Assembly (NCBI GenBank): GCA_025965495.1 | Contig: JAOPWW010000344.1 | Coordinates: 1-9,414, forward strand | DNA length: 9,414 nucleotides | Source of the DNA: Frankiales bacterium | GTDB lineage: Bacteria > Actinomycetota > Actinomycetes > Mycobacteriales > SCTD01 | Direction of reading: 5' to 3' | Part shown: one piece after another, positions 1 through 6,214 of the stretch | How the letters are laid out: each line of letters starts with the position of its first letter | Position numbering within the stretch: position 1 is the stretch's first letter | Translations under genes and position numbers: made by a program | Notes under the pieces: generated by a model | The model's input: the letters and a program-made list of their open reading frames with translations, nothing else | Database searches by the model: none | What the model was told of the DNA's origin: nothing

Positions 1-1142
1 GTGTCGGCGTTCTGCGTGCCGGTGCCGTACTTGTCGTCGAGCTTGCGGAGCTTCCAGTTGAGGATCGCGCCGATCCAGACCACGAAGAAGACCCCGACGA
101 TGATGCGCCCGGCCAGGTTGATGTCGATGGAGCCGATGAAGTCCCAGGGCTGGCCGGTGAGGCCGGCCTGCTTCGACAGCAGGCTGAGCAGCTCGATCGT
201 GCCGATGACGAAGGCCACGAAGATCGACAGGCTCGTCGTCGTGATGTTGTAGTAGATCTTGCGGATCGGGTTCACGAACGCCCAGCTGTAGGCCTTGGCC
301 ATGAACACGCCGTCGAGGGTGTCCATGAGCGACATGCCCGCGGCGAAGATGAACGGCAGGGCGATGATGGCCAGCGGCGGGAGGCCGCCCGCGATGGCCG
401 TGGTCCCGGCGATGGCGATCAGGCCGATCTGGCTCGCGGTGTCGAAGCCCAGGCCGAACAGCAGGCCGACCGGGTACATGTGCCACGACTCGCTGATGAG
501 GCGGTTGTAGCGGCCCTTGAAGATCCGGTTCATGAACCCGCGCTGAGCCAGCAGGAGGTCGAACTGCTCCGGGGAGAACTCGCCGCGCTTGGCCTGGCGC
601 CACACCTTGATGATGCCGGTCAGGACGGCGAGGTTCAGGGCGGCGATGAGGTAGAGGAACGCGCCCGACACCAGGGTGCCGATGATCCCGCCGGTGCCCT
701 GGAAGGCCTCCTGGAAGCCCTTCGCCTTGGACGCCACGATCGCGATGGCGGTGACGAAGGTGAACACGACGGTGGAGTGCCCGAGGGAGAAGAAGAAGCC
801 CACGGCGAGCGGCTTCTTGCCCTTCTGCAGCAGGTAGCGGGTCGTGTCGTCGACGGCCGAGATGTGGTCGGCGTCGAACGCGTGGCGCAGGCCGAAGGTG
901 TACGCGAGCGCGCCGGCGCCCGCGTAGACCAGCTTGCCGTCGGTGCCCTTGACGTCGTGGATGACCTGGATCCCGTTGTAGTGGTGGAACAACCCGAAGC
1001 CGATGATGTGCAGCGCGGCGATGAAGCCGAACATCGCGAGCAGTCGCGGCATCTCCTCCCGCGTGAAGCGGATGCGCTTGTGCGCTTCTTCCAGGTCCTG
1101 CGAGGACGGGACGTCCTCCGGCCGGTCGGTCGTGACACTCAC
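1..1142 (-). CDS. NiCoT-family nickel/cobalt uptake permease (3' end outside window)
   Basis: Secondary transporter importing Ni2+ and/or Co2+ across the cytoplasmic membrane, relative of HoxN, NixA and mycobacterial NicT. 380 residues are visible without a stop, so the C-terminus lies beyond the left edge; relatives are about 330-380 residues, so little is missing. The diagnostic HX4DH metal-recognition motif is present (H87, D92, H93 in RHAFDADH). The other family signatures follow: SLGHS (about 119-123), LFGLGFDTAS (about 228-237) and GMSLMDTLDG further on. Hydrophobic segments are spread over the whole length. The GTG start at 1142 is preceded by AGGAGAG with 5 nt spacing; another GTG 4 nt inside is out of frame. 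A Nur-box-like operator lies just upstream and suggests repression when nickel is plentiful, which favours nickel as substrate. The Ni versus Co preference cannot be read from sequence alone. Confidence 0.93.
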   Translation of the reverse strand, partial: MSVTTDRPEDVPSSQDLEEAHKRIRFTREEMPRLLAMFGFIAALHIIGFGLFHHYNGIQVIHDVKGTDGKLVYAGAGALAYTFGLRHAFDADHISAVDDTTRYLLQKGKKPLAVGFFFSLGHSTVVFTFVTAIAIVASKAKGFQEAFQGTGGIIGTLVSGAFLYLIAALNLAVLTGIIKVWRQAKRGEFSPEQFDLLLAQRGFMNRIFKGRYNRLISESWHMYPVGLLFGLGFDTASQIGLIAIAGTTAIAGGLPPLAIIALPFIFAAGMSLMDTLDGVFMAKAYSWAFVNPIRKIYYNITTTSLSIFVAFVIGTIELLSLLSKQAGLTGQPWDFIGSIDINLAGRIIVGVFFVVWIGAILNWKLRKLDDKYGTGTQNAD

Positions 1143-1166
1143 AGCAGCTCTCCTGGATCCTCGCCC

Positions 1167-1185
1167 GTTGCACAAGAGGTGCAAC
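1167..1185 (-). promoter_or_regulatory. Candidate Nur (nickel uptake regulator) operator
   Basis: Perfect inverted repeat GTTGCAC-N5-GTGCAAC (7-5-7), 24 bp upstream of the permease GTG and 12 bp upstream of its Shine-Dalgarno sequence. The Nur box described for the Fur-family regulator Nur of Streptomyces coelicolor is tTGCaa-N5-ttGCAA. The inner TTGCA and TGCAA, and the spacing of exactly 5, match it. A Fur-type repressor bound here would block transcription into the permease. The assignment rests on the motif plus the function of the adjacent gene; Nur itself is not in the window. Confidence 0.7.
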
Positions 1186-1431
1186 AGCATCGGCGTCGCA
1201 TGTTGGCACGGGTCAGCCCGACCCGCCAGGCCACGCCCGGCCGCCGCGCCACCCTGCCGCCCCGACGCCGTCGTCGCGACCCGAGCCGCGGCCCGCGACG
1301 TCGGGGCGCGCACCGGGCTCGGGGGCCTGCGCACGCCGGTCGCGGGCCCGTCTCACCGGGCGCTCATCGCCGGACCAGCACCGTGCTCCCACCCGACCAG
1401 GCAGGAGCTACGCCGGTGCCGCTTCACCCCC

Positions 1432-1491
1432 GACCGCCGCACCTCCGCGCGCCGAACCTCGGACCGCCGCACCTCCGAGCGTCGCGACTCC
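1432..1491. repeat. 15-bp tandem repeat, four degenerate copies
   Basis: Four consecutive 15-nt units at 1432-1446, 1447-1461, 1462-1476 and 1477-1491. Units 1 and 3 are identical (GACCGCCGCACCTCC); units 2 and 4 differ at several positions. The array ends 7 bp before the DMT gene start. The length is a multiple of three, and one frame would read as RRTS-type pentapeptides, but that frame has no gene-like context, so I treat it as non-coding. Confidence 0.7.
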
Positions 1492-1498
1492 TGCGACG

Positions 1499-2392
1499 GT
1501 GCCTGCGCCACCCCGGTCGCTCCTCGTGACGGCCGTCCTGGCCGCCCTCGGCGCCGCCGCCTGCTTCGCCGTCGCGACCGCCCTGCAGCACCGCGGCGCC
1601 AGCCGCCTCCCCTCCGGCCGGGGTCTCGGGCTGGCCCTGCTGGCGCGACTGCTGCGCAGCCCGTCCTGGCTCGGAGGCCTGGTGCTGGGCGCGGCCGGCC
1701 TGGCGCTGCACACGTGGGCGCTGGCCACGGGGCGGCTGCCGGTCGTCCAGCCGCTCCTGGTCACAGGCCTGCTGTTCACGCTGCTGACCGGGGCGGTCCT
1801 CGAGCACCGGCGCCCGAGCCGTGCCGACGGGGGCTGGGGTTCCTGCGTCGCCCTCGGGCTGGTGCTGTTCCTGGTCAGCGCCCGACCGGACGCCGGCTCG
1901 GCCCTCGCCCCCTCCGGGGCGCTCGTCCCGACGCTGCTGGTCGCCGTCGCCCTGGCCGGAGCCTGCGTGGCCGGCTCTCGGCTCGTCCCCGCGCGGGCCG
2001 CGGTCCTGCTGGGCAGCGCGGCGGGCTGCTGCTTCGGCGTGACCGCCGCCCTGCTCAAGCAGCTGACCGGGCTGGCCGCGACGTCGCTGACCGAGCCCCT
2101 GCGGACCTGGCCCCTGTACGCGCTGGTCGTCGTCGGGGTCCTCGGGATCGCGCTGGCCCAGTCGGCGTACCAGGCCGGGCCCCTGTCGGCGTCGGTGCCG
2201 GCGCTCACCGTCGTGGAGCCGCTCGTCGCCGCCATCGTCGGAGCCCTGGCGTTCGGCGAGGTGCCGTCGGCCGCGCTGCCGGCCCTCGCCGGTCAGCTGG
2301 TCGGCGCCGGGCTCATGGCAGCCGGCGTCCTGCAGCTCGCCGCCCCCGCAGCGGCCCTGGTCGAGGCGCGCGTGCCGGAACCGGTGTCCTGA
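1499..2392 (+). CDS. DMT-superfamily multi-spanning membrane protein
   Basis: 297-residue integral membrane protein of the drug/metabolite transporter superfamily, in the actinobacterial EamA/NIPA-like group. The N-terminal helix reads LAALGAAACFAVATALQHRGASR. It is followed by LLRSPSWLGGLVLGAAGLALHTWALA and VVQPLLVTGLLFTLLTGAVL, typical of that group. A second half has YQAGPLSASVPALTVVEPL and a final helix pair, giving roughly 9-10 membrane segments in two EamA-like repeats. The substrate is unknown. The GTG at 1499 has only a poor ribosome site, so the start is uncertain; a GTG at residue 10 (1526) would cut into the first helix. It stands alone: divergent from the nickel permease and convergent with the TetR gene 31 bp away. 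Membrane nature is certain; the transport role comes from family membership. Confidence 0.85.
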   Translation: MPAPPRSLLVTAVLAALGAAACFAVATALQHRGASRLPSGRGLGLALLARLLRSPSWLGGLVLGAAGLALHTWALATGRLPVVQPLLVTGLLFTLLTGAVLEHRRPSRADGGWGSCVALGLVLFLVSARPDAGSALAPSGALVPTLLVAVALAGACVAGSRLVPARAAVLLGSAAGCCFGVTAALLKQLTGLAATSLTEPLRTWPLYALVVVGVLGIALAQSAYQAGPLSASVPALTVVEPLVAAIVGALAFGEVPSAALPALAGQLVGAGLMAAGVLQLAAPAAALVEARVPEPVS

Positions 2393-2423
2393 CCCCGCTG
2401 CCGTGGACCTCGCGCGCCTCTCC

Positions 2424-3035
2424 TCAGCCCTGCCGGCGCCGGGCCGCCCGGTAGCCGCTGAGCAGGTGGGCGCTCAGCTCCGCCACCTCGGTGCGCAGCC
2501 AGTCCTCGTCGGCGTGCGGCTGTGCCAGGACCGCCCCGGCCAGCGCCTGGGTGATCGCCCCGCCCCACAGCCGGGACAGGGGGTCGTCCTCGCCCGGCGC
2601 CGCCAGGGCCTCGAGCCGCCGCTGGGTCCCCTGCGCGCGCTCCCAGACCGCCGGCCGGGTCAGGGCGGCCGCGTCCCGGCTCATCCAGGCGGCCGCCTCG
2701 CGGTGGCGCAGCAGGTAGTCGACGAACTCCGACAGCGCGCACTTCTGGCGCGCGGCGCCCCGCGGCAGGGCCTCGGTGCGGCTGAGCAGGTCCTCGAGCT
2801 CGGCGAAGGCGGGGTCGACGAGGGCCGCGAGCAGGTCGTCCTTGCTGCGGAAGTGGTAGTAGACGGCGGCCTTCGTGACGCCCAGCCGATCCGCGATCTG
2901 CTGCAGGCTCGTGCCGTCGAACCCGTGCTCGGTGAACAGCGCCAGCGCGACGTCGAGGACCCGCTGCGCACTCCCCGACCGCTCGACCTGTGCGACTGCC
3001 ACGCCTCGACGGTACGGGCGCAGGACGCGCGCCAC
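2424..3035 (-). CDS. TetR-family transcriptional repressor
   Basis: 203-residue regulator. The N-terminal TetR DNA-binding domain is clear: helix 1 RVLDVALALFTEHGFDGTS (about 25-43), then the helix-turn-helix LQQIADRLGVTKAAVYYHFRSKDDLLAAL (about 44-72) with the characteristic YYHF-x-SK-x-DL end. The C-terminal ligand-binding part is diverse and gives no ligand hint. The start chosen is the GTG at 3035, with AGGAAGG 6 nt upstream; an in-frame GTG at 3002 (residue 12) is an alternative with a poorer ribosome site. That Shine-Dalgarno lies partly in the right arm of the palindrome at 3044-3065, so bound repressor would sit on its own translation start region. Divergent from an MFS exporter with a shared operator region, it most likely represses both genes until the exporter's substrate binds. 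Confidence 0.93.
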   Translation of the reverse strand: MARVLRPYRRGVAVAQVERSGSAQRVLDVALALFTEHGFDGTSLQQIADRLGVTKAAVYYHFRSKDDLLAALVDPAFAELEDLLSRTEALPRGAARQKCALSEFVDYLLRHREAAAWMSRDAAALTRPAVWERAQGTQRRLEALAAPGEDDPLSRLWGGAITQALAGAVLAQPHADEDWLRTEVAELSAHLLSGYRAARRRQG

Positions 3036-3043
3036 AAGGGACC

Positions 3044-3065
3044 TTCCTAGCCGAGTGGCTAGGAA
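3044..3065. promoter_or_regulatory. Palindromic operator O1 for the TetR/MFS pair
   Basis: Perfect inverted repeat: TTCCTAGCC, 4-bp spacer, GGCTAGGAA (9-4-9). It sits 8 bp upstream of the TetR start and in the 112-bp divergent gap. Size and symmetry fit a TetR dimer site. Related copies at 3080-3085 and 3101-3122 support a cluster for one regulator. Confidence 0.8.
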
Positions 3066-3070
3066 CACAC

Positions 3071-3099
3071 TTGACGATCGGCTAGCGCACGTCGACCCT
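3071..3099 (+). promoter_or_regulatory. Possible promoter of the MFS exporter
   Basis: TTGACG at 3071-3076 is a good -35. With a 17-bp spacer the -10 would be GACCCT at 3094-3099, which matches poorly (A2 and T6 only). The position between O1 and O3, with O2 in the spacer, fits a repressed promoter. Weak call. Confidence 0.3.
3080..3085 (+). promoter_or_regulatory. Operator half-site O2 (GGCTAG)
   Basis: One copy of the GGCTAG core of the O1 right arm, 23 bp after the same core in O1. The facing arm matches only 4 of 9 positions, so this is a half-site at best. It falls in the spacer of the possible exporter promoter, where binding would repress. Confidence 0.4.
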
Positions 3100-3100
3100 C

Positions 3101-3122
3101 TTCCTAGCCGGACGGCCAGTCC
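3101..3122. promoter_or_regulatory. Imperfect operator O3 before the MFS gene
   Basis: The left arm TTCCTAGCC (3101-3109) is identical to that of O1. The right arm (3114-3122) keeps 5 of 9 positions (GGC, then AG). Spacer length is also 4. It lies 26 bp before the exporter ATG and is probably a weaker second site for the same TetR protein. Confidence 0.55.
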
Positions 3123-3147
3123 GGGAGTCGAGCCCGAGGAACCCGCC

Positions 3148-4641
3148 ATGTCCGTCTCCACCGCCGCCGGCCCGCTGCCGGCAGCTCCCGCCGAGGGCCA
3201 CGTCCCCGCCCGGCGCGGCCTGAGCCTGCTCGTGCTGTCGCTCGCGCAGCTCATGGTCGTGCTCGACGCGACCGTGGTGAACATCGCGCTGCCGACCGCC
3301 CAGAAGGCGCTCACGTTCTCCGACGCCGACCGCCAGTGGATCGTCACGGGCTACGCGCTCGCCTTCGGCTCGCTGCTGCTGCTCGGCGGGCGGCTGTCGG
3401 ACTTCTTCGGCCGCAAGCGGATGTTCGTCGTCGGCGTCATCGGCTTCGCCCTCGCCAGCGCGCTGGGTGGCGCCGCCGGCGGCTTCGGCCTGCTGCTCGT
3501 CGCCCGCGTCCTGCAGGGCGTCTTCGGCGCCGTGCTCGCCCCCGCCGCGCTGTCCCTGCTGACCGTCACCTTCACCGCACCCGCCGAGCGCGCCCGCGCC
3601 TTCGCCGTCTTCGGCGGCATCTCGGGCGCCGGCGGCGGCGTCGGCCTGCTGCTCGGGGGCGTGCTCACCGAGTACGCCAGCTGGCGCTGGTGCCTCTACG
3701 TCAACCTCTTCATCGCCGCCGCCGCCCTGGTCGGCGCGGCCGTGGCGCTCGTCGAGGGCGAGAAGCCCGCCAAGCCCCACCTGGACCTGCCGGGCGTGTT
3801 CACCGCGGTCCTCGGCCTGGTCGGCCTGGTCTACGGCCTCGGCGAGGCGCAGAGCTCGGGCTGGACCTCCGGTCGCACGCTGGTGCCCCTGCTGCTCGGC
3901 GTCGTGCTGCTGGTCGTCTTCGTCGTCGTCGAGCGACGGGTCGCCTCCCCGCTGCTGCCGCTGCGCGTCGTCGTCGACCGCAGCCGCGGCGGCGCGTACC
4001 TCACCGTCGGGATCGCCGGCATCGGGATGTTCGGGCTGTTCCTGTTCCTCACCTACTACCTCGCCGCCAGCCTGCGCTTCAGCCCGGTCCAGACCGGCGC
4101 GGCCTTCCTGCCGATGCTCGCCATGATCATGGTGACCGCGATCGGGCTCGCCACCGCGCTGGTGCCCCGGGTCGGACCCCGCCCGCTGGTCCCGACCGGT
4201 GCGCTGCTGGCCGCCGTCGGCATGGTCCTGCTCACCCGGCTCGACCTCGACAGCAGCTACGTCCGAGACGTCCTGCCAGCGCTGCTGGTGATCGGCGCGG
4301 GCCTCGGCCTGGTCTTCGCCCCGGCGCAGAACGCCGCGACCTCCGGCGTCGACCACGCCGACGCCGGCGTGGCCTCCGCCATGATCAACATCGGTCAGCA
4401 GGTCGGCGGCTCGATCGGCACCGCGCTGCTGAGCACGTTCGCGGCGAGCAGCGTCACGCACTCGCTCGCCGGACGGACGCCGAGCCCCCGCCTGCTGGCC
4501 GAGGCGACGATCGCCAGCTACCACACGGTCTTCTGGTGGTCGGCCGGCTTCATGGTCCTGTGCGCCGTGCTCTCCGGGGTGCTGTTCCGCAGCGGGCCGC
4601 TCGACGTCGACCCCGACGCCGCGCCGGTCCTCGCCCACTAG
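3148..4641 (+). CDS. DHA2-type MFS exporter (14 membrane segments)
   Basis: 497-residue proton-driven drug/metabolite exporter of the EmrB/QacA type. The first helix carries the DHA2 signature LDATVVNIALPTAQ. Motif A is GGRLSDFFGRKRMF, in the loop between helices 2 and 3. The helix-5 region reads GGISGAGGGVGLLLGGVLTEYASWRWCLYVN: the antiporter motif C proline is absent here, which I believe is common in actinobacterial members. Later segments (LVPLLLGVVLLVVFVVVERR, GMFGLFLFLTYYLAASL, and the final VFWWSAGFMVLCAVLSGVLF) bring the count to about 14. The ATG at 3148 has GAGGA 7 nt upstream; upstream in-frame codons run through the operator region and are not coding. Divergent from the TetR gene, so probably induced by its own substrate, which cannot be named from sequence. 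Confidence 0.94.
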   Translation: MSVSTAAGPLPAAPAEGHVPARRGLSLLVLSLAQLMVVLDATVVNIALPTAQKALTFSDADRQWIVTGYALAFGSLLLLGGRLSDFFGRKRMFVVGVIGFALASALGGAAGGFGLLLVARVLQGVFGAVLAPAALSLLTVTFTAPAERARAFAVFGGISGAGGGVGLLLGGVLTEYASWRWCLYVNLFIAAAALVGAAVALVEGEKPAKPHLDLPGVFTAVLGLVGLVYGLGEAQSSGWTSGRTLVPLLLGVVLLVVFVVVERRVASPLLPLRVVVDRSRGGAYLTVGIAGIGMFGLFLFLTYYLAASLRFSPVQTGAAFLPMLAMIMVTAIGLATALVPRVGPRPLVPTGALLAAVGMVLLTRLDLDSSYVRDVLPALLVIGAGLGLVFAPAQNAATSGVDHADAGVASAMINIGQQVGGSIGTALLSTFAASSVTHSLAGRTPSPRLLAEATIASYHTVFWWSAGFMVLCAVLSGVLFRSGPLDVDPDAAPVLAH

Positions 4642-4646
4642 GGCGG

Positions 4647-4862
4647 TCAGACGAGGGCGCGGTCCTCGGCCAGGCCGGCCAGTCCCTCGGCGAGGCCGGC
4701 CACCAGGCTCGCGGCCTCGTCGGGCAGCAGCCGGACCGTCCCGACGCAGACGCCCGAGCGCCAGGTGCTCAGGACGAGGAACCCCGCCTCGACGTGGGTG
4801 GAGACCCGGACCCCGCGGCCCTCGCCGCGGGGGTCGGTGATCCAGCGGGCCGGTGCCGTCAT
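4647..4862 (-). CDS. Small conserved-looking unknown protein downstream of pheA
   Basis: 71 residues, soluble, no signal peptide, membrane segment or cysteine pair. Centre VRVSTHVEAGFLVLSTWRSGVCVGTVRLL looks like two or three beta strands; the end PDEAASLVAGLAEGLAGLAED looks like one amphipathic helix. I believe similar small proteins occur beside prephenate dehydratase genes in actinomycetes, but cannot confirm this here and assign no function. It lies 31 bp after the pheA stop on the same strand, so it is probably co-transcribed. Its stop faces the MFS stop 5 bp away. The ATG at 4862 follows a run of five G residues with no spacing, a poor Shine-Dalgarno arrangement, so the start could be elsewhere. 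Codon use with GC third positions fits its neighbours. Confidence 0.65.
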   Translation of the reverse strand: MTAPARWITDPRGEGRGVRVSTHVEAGFLVLSTWRSGVCVGTVRLLPDEAASLVAGLAEGLAGLAEDRALV

Positions 4863-4893
4863 CCCCCGACGATGAGGCCGGACGACGGCGTCG

Positions 4894-6030
4894 TCAACGG
4901 GCGGCGTCGGCGTGCAGGACCTTCGCCGGGTAGCTCCCGAGGACGCGGACCGTCGTCGCCACCTCCCGCAGGTGCTCCACGGCGTCGCGCGTCCCGGGGT
5001 CGGCGACGTTGCCCTCGACGTCGACGAAGAACGCGTACTCGAAGGGCCGGCCCGGGACCGGGCGGGACTCCAGCTTGGTCATCGTCAGGCCGGCCGAGGA
5101 CAGCACCTGCAGGCACCGGAGCAGGGCGCCCTCGGCGTGCGGGGTGACGATCCGCAGCGTGGTCTTGCACGGCACCCGCGGCGGGACCTCCACCGGGTGC
5201 CGGCCGAGCACCAGCAGCCGGGTCACGTTCTCGCGCTCGGTGCCGACGTCGCGCCGCAGCACCACCAGGCCCTCCGGGACGGCGTCCAGCGGCAGCAGCA
5301 CCGCCGCTCCCGGAGCGTCCTGCAGGTCGCGGACCGCCTGGGCCCGCGAGGCCACCGTGCGGACCTCGACGCCGGGCAGCGAGGCGAGCAGTCCGCTGCA
5401 CGCCTCCTGGTCGTCGTCGGTCGCGAGCAGGACGACGACCTCGTCGACGGCGAGCGGCCGGGCGGCGACCAGGCAGTGCTCCACCCGCCAGACCTCCTCC
5501 CCGACCACCCACAGGCTGCTGCGCTCGAGCAGCTCGTGCAGCAGGCCGACGCTGCCGGAGGCGCTGTTCTCGACCGGCAGGACGGCGAGGTCGCACTGCC
5601 CCTGCTCCACCGCCGCGACGACGGCGCGTGCTCCCCGGTGCGCGACCACCTCGCCCTGCACCCCGAGGCCCGACAGGTACTTGTGCGCCGCCGACCGCGC
5701 CGTCGCGTCGTCCTCCACGACCCCGACGACGACCGGCTCGCGCGGCAGGGCCAGCAGCGCTCCGGTCTGGCGGTCCACGGCGTGACCGATCACCTCGCGG
5801 AACACCCGCCGGACGAGGTCGGCGGACACGCCCCGCTCGCGGGCGAGCGCCTCCACCCGCTCGAGGACCGCCCGTTCGCGCGGGATGTCGCGGACCGGGT
5901 GGTCGCTGTCGCGCTTGGCCTCGCCGATCCGCCCGACCACCTCGAGCCGCCGCGCCACGAGGTCCACCAGGCCGCGGTCGACGCCGTCGAGCTCCGCGCG
6001 CAGCCGGGCCAGCTCGTCGGGGGTGGTCAT
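4894..6030 (-). CDS. pheA: Chorismate mutase / prephenate dehydratase (P-protein-like) with ACT domain; dehydratase motifs degenerate
   Basis: 378 residues, phenylalanine branch of aromatic amino acid synthesis (chorismate to prephenate to phenylpyruvate), cytosolic. Domain order: AroQ chorismate mutase (1-90), prephenate dehydratase (about 99-277), ACT regulatory domain (about 288-370). The mutase keeps every residue of the E. coli active site at the same number: R11, R28, K39, D48, R51, E52, Q88. The ACT domain keeps EGALLRCLQVL and the phenylalanine-binding ESRP (321-324), so feedback control by phenylalanine is likely. In the dehydratase domain, VENS (N155) and the catalytic threonine (T270 in NVTRL) remain. 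The glycine loop (GPxGSYS), the SHPQ motif and the TxST motif are replaced, and TRF is TRL. The ATG at 6030 has GGAGG 4 nt upstream. A mutase fusion is less usual in actinomycetes, where PheA is mostly monofunctional. Dehydratase activity is therefore uncertain. Confidence 0.88.
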   Translation of the reverse strand: MTTPDELARLRAELDGVDRGLVDLVARRLEVVGRIGEAKRDSDHPVRDIPRERAVLERVEALARERGVSADLVRRVFREVIGHAVDRQTGALLALPREPVVVGVVEDDATARSAAHKYLSGLGVQGEVVAHRGARAVVAAVEQGQCDLAVLPVENSASGSVGLLHELLERSSLWVVGEEVWRVEHCLVAARPLAVDEVVVLLATDDDQEACSGLLASLPGVEVRTVASRAQAVRDLQDAPGAAVLLPLDAVPEGLVVLRRDVGTERENVTRLLVLGRHPVEVPPRVPCKTTLRIVTPHAEGALLRCLQVLSSAGLTMTKLESRPVPGRPFEYAFFVDVEGNVADPGTRDAVEHLREVATTVRVLGSYPAKVLHADAAR

Positions 6031-6122
6031 GCGTCCTCCAGGTCAGCGGGTCCCCCGGACCAGCGGGGCCCCCAGGATGCCCGCCGGTAGGGGCGACCTC
6101 GCGGATGGCCCGTCCGGGCCAT
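6027..6122 (-). other. Possible 31-codon upstream frame overlapping the pheA start
   Basis: ATG at 6122 opens a 31-residue frame whose TGA shares bases with the pheA ATG (ATGA overlap), a layout often seen in translational coupling. It contains two Trp codons and no Phe codon, so it is not a classical Phe leader peptide. There is no Shine-Dalgarno before it, and it is the tail of a longer shadow frame. Low confidence that it is translated. Confidence 0.2.
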
Positions 6123-6214
6123 GTCGGACCGGGACGGGATCGGGCAGACTGGGACCTCCGACGGCGCTCCCCGCCGCGCGTGATCCCTGTTCTGCGTGCC
6201 CCCCGGAGCCGTCG
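6031..6214. other. Divergent intergenic region, pheA and hydrolase
   Basis: 184 bp. Contains the competing hairpins near 6105-6138, the pheA Shine-Dalgarno (GGAGG, 6039-6035 on minus) and the hydrolase GGAG (6205-6208). No convincing -35/-10 pair, riboswitch or T-box could be recognised. Confidence 0.5.
6105..6122. promoter_or_regulatory. Inverted repeat in the pheA / hydrolase divergent gap
   Basis: Perfect repeat ATGGCCC-N4-GGGCCAT (7-4-7). An alternative stem pairs CCCGTCC (6109-6115) with GGACGGG (6132-6138), which cannot coexist with the first. It lies 75 bp before pheA and 93 bp before the hydrolase. It could be an operator or an mRNA switch; no known motif is recognised. Confidence 0.4.

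Larger units (their letters stand above)
1143..1498. other. Intergenic region between permease and DMT gene
   Basis: 356 bp between two divergent genes with no convincing coding sequence; the open frames across it are GC-driven shadows. It holds the Nur-like operator (1167-1185), a small inverted repeat CGGGTC-N5-GACCCG at 1209-1225, and a 15-bp tandem repeat at 1432-1491 close to the DMT start. No confident -35/-10 pair could be assigned on either strand. Confidence 0.6.

Noticed and set aside
9..20. 12-mer GTTCTGCGTGCC shared with 6189-6200
   Set aside because: One copy is inside the permease gene, the other in a gap, with no further similarity around; chance match.
1209..1225. CGGGTC-N5-GACCCG as a terminator or operator
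   Set aside because: Short stem, no T-run and no partner copy near a gene start; likely by chance in such GC-rich DNA.
1143..1400. Cobalamin or NiCo riboswitch in front of the permease
   Set aside because: The Nur-like repeat sits 12 bp from the Shine-Dalgarno, and no B12 box or NiCo riboswitch-like four-way fold could be recognised upstream.
1432..1491. Possible CRISPR array or coding pentapeptide repeat
   Set aside because: Units are contiguous 15-mers without spacers, so not CRISPR; the frame giving RRTS repeats has no start, ribosome site or continuation that looks like a gene.
480..2454. Plus-strand open frames of 349 and 483 codons over the permease and the gap
   Set aside because: They lie antisense to the nickel permease and out of frame with the DMT gene, show no domain, and have Arg/Ala/Pro bias.
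3082..4638. Minus-strand open frame of 518 codons opposite the MFS gene
   Set aside because: Antisense to an unmistakable transporter; Gln/Glu/Asp-rich composition is what antisense reading of hydrophobic GC-rich codons gives.
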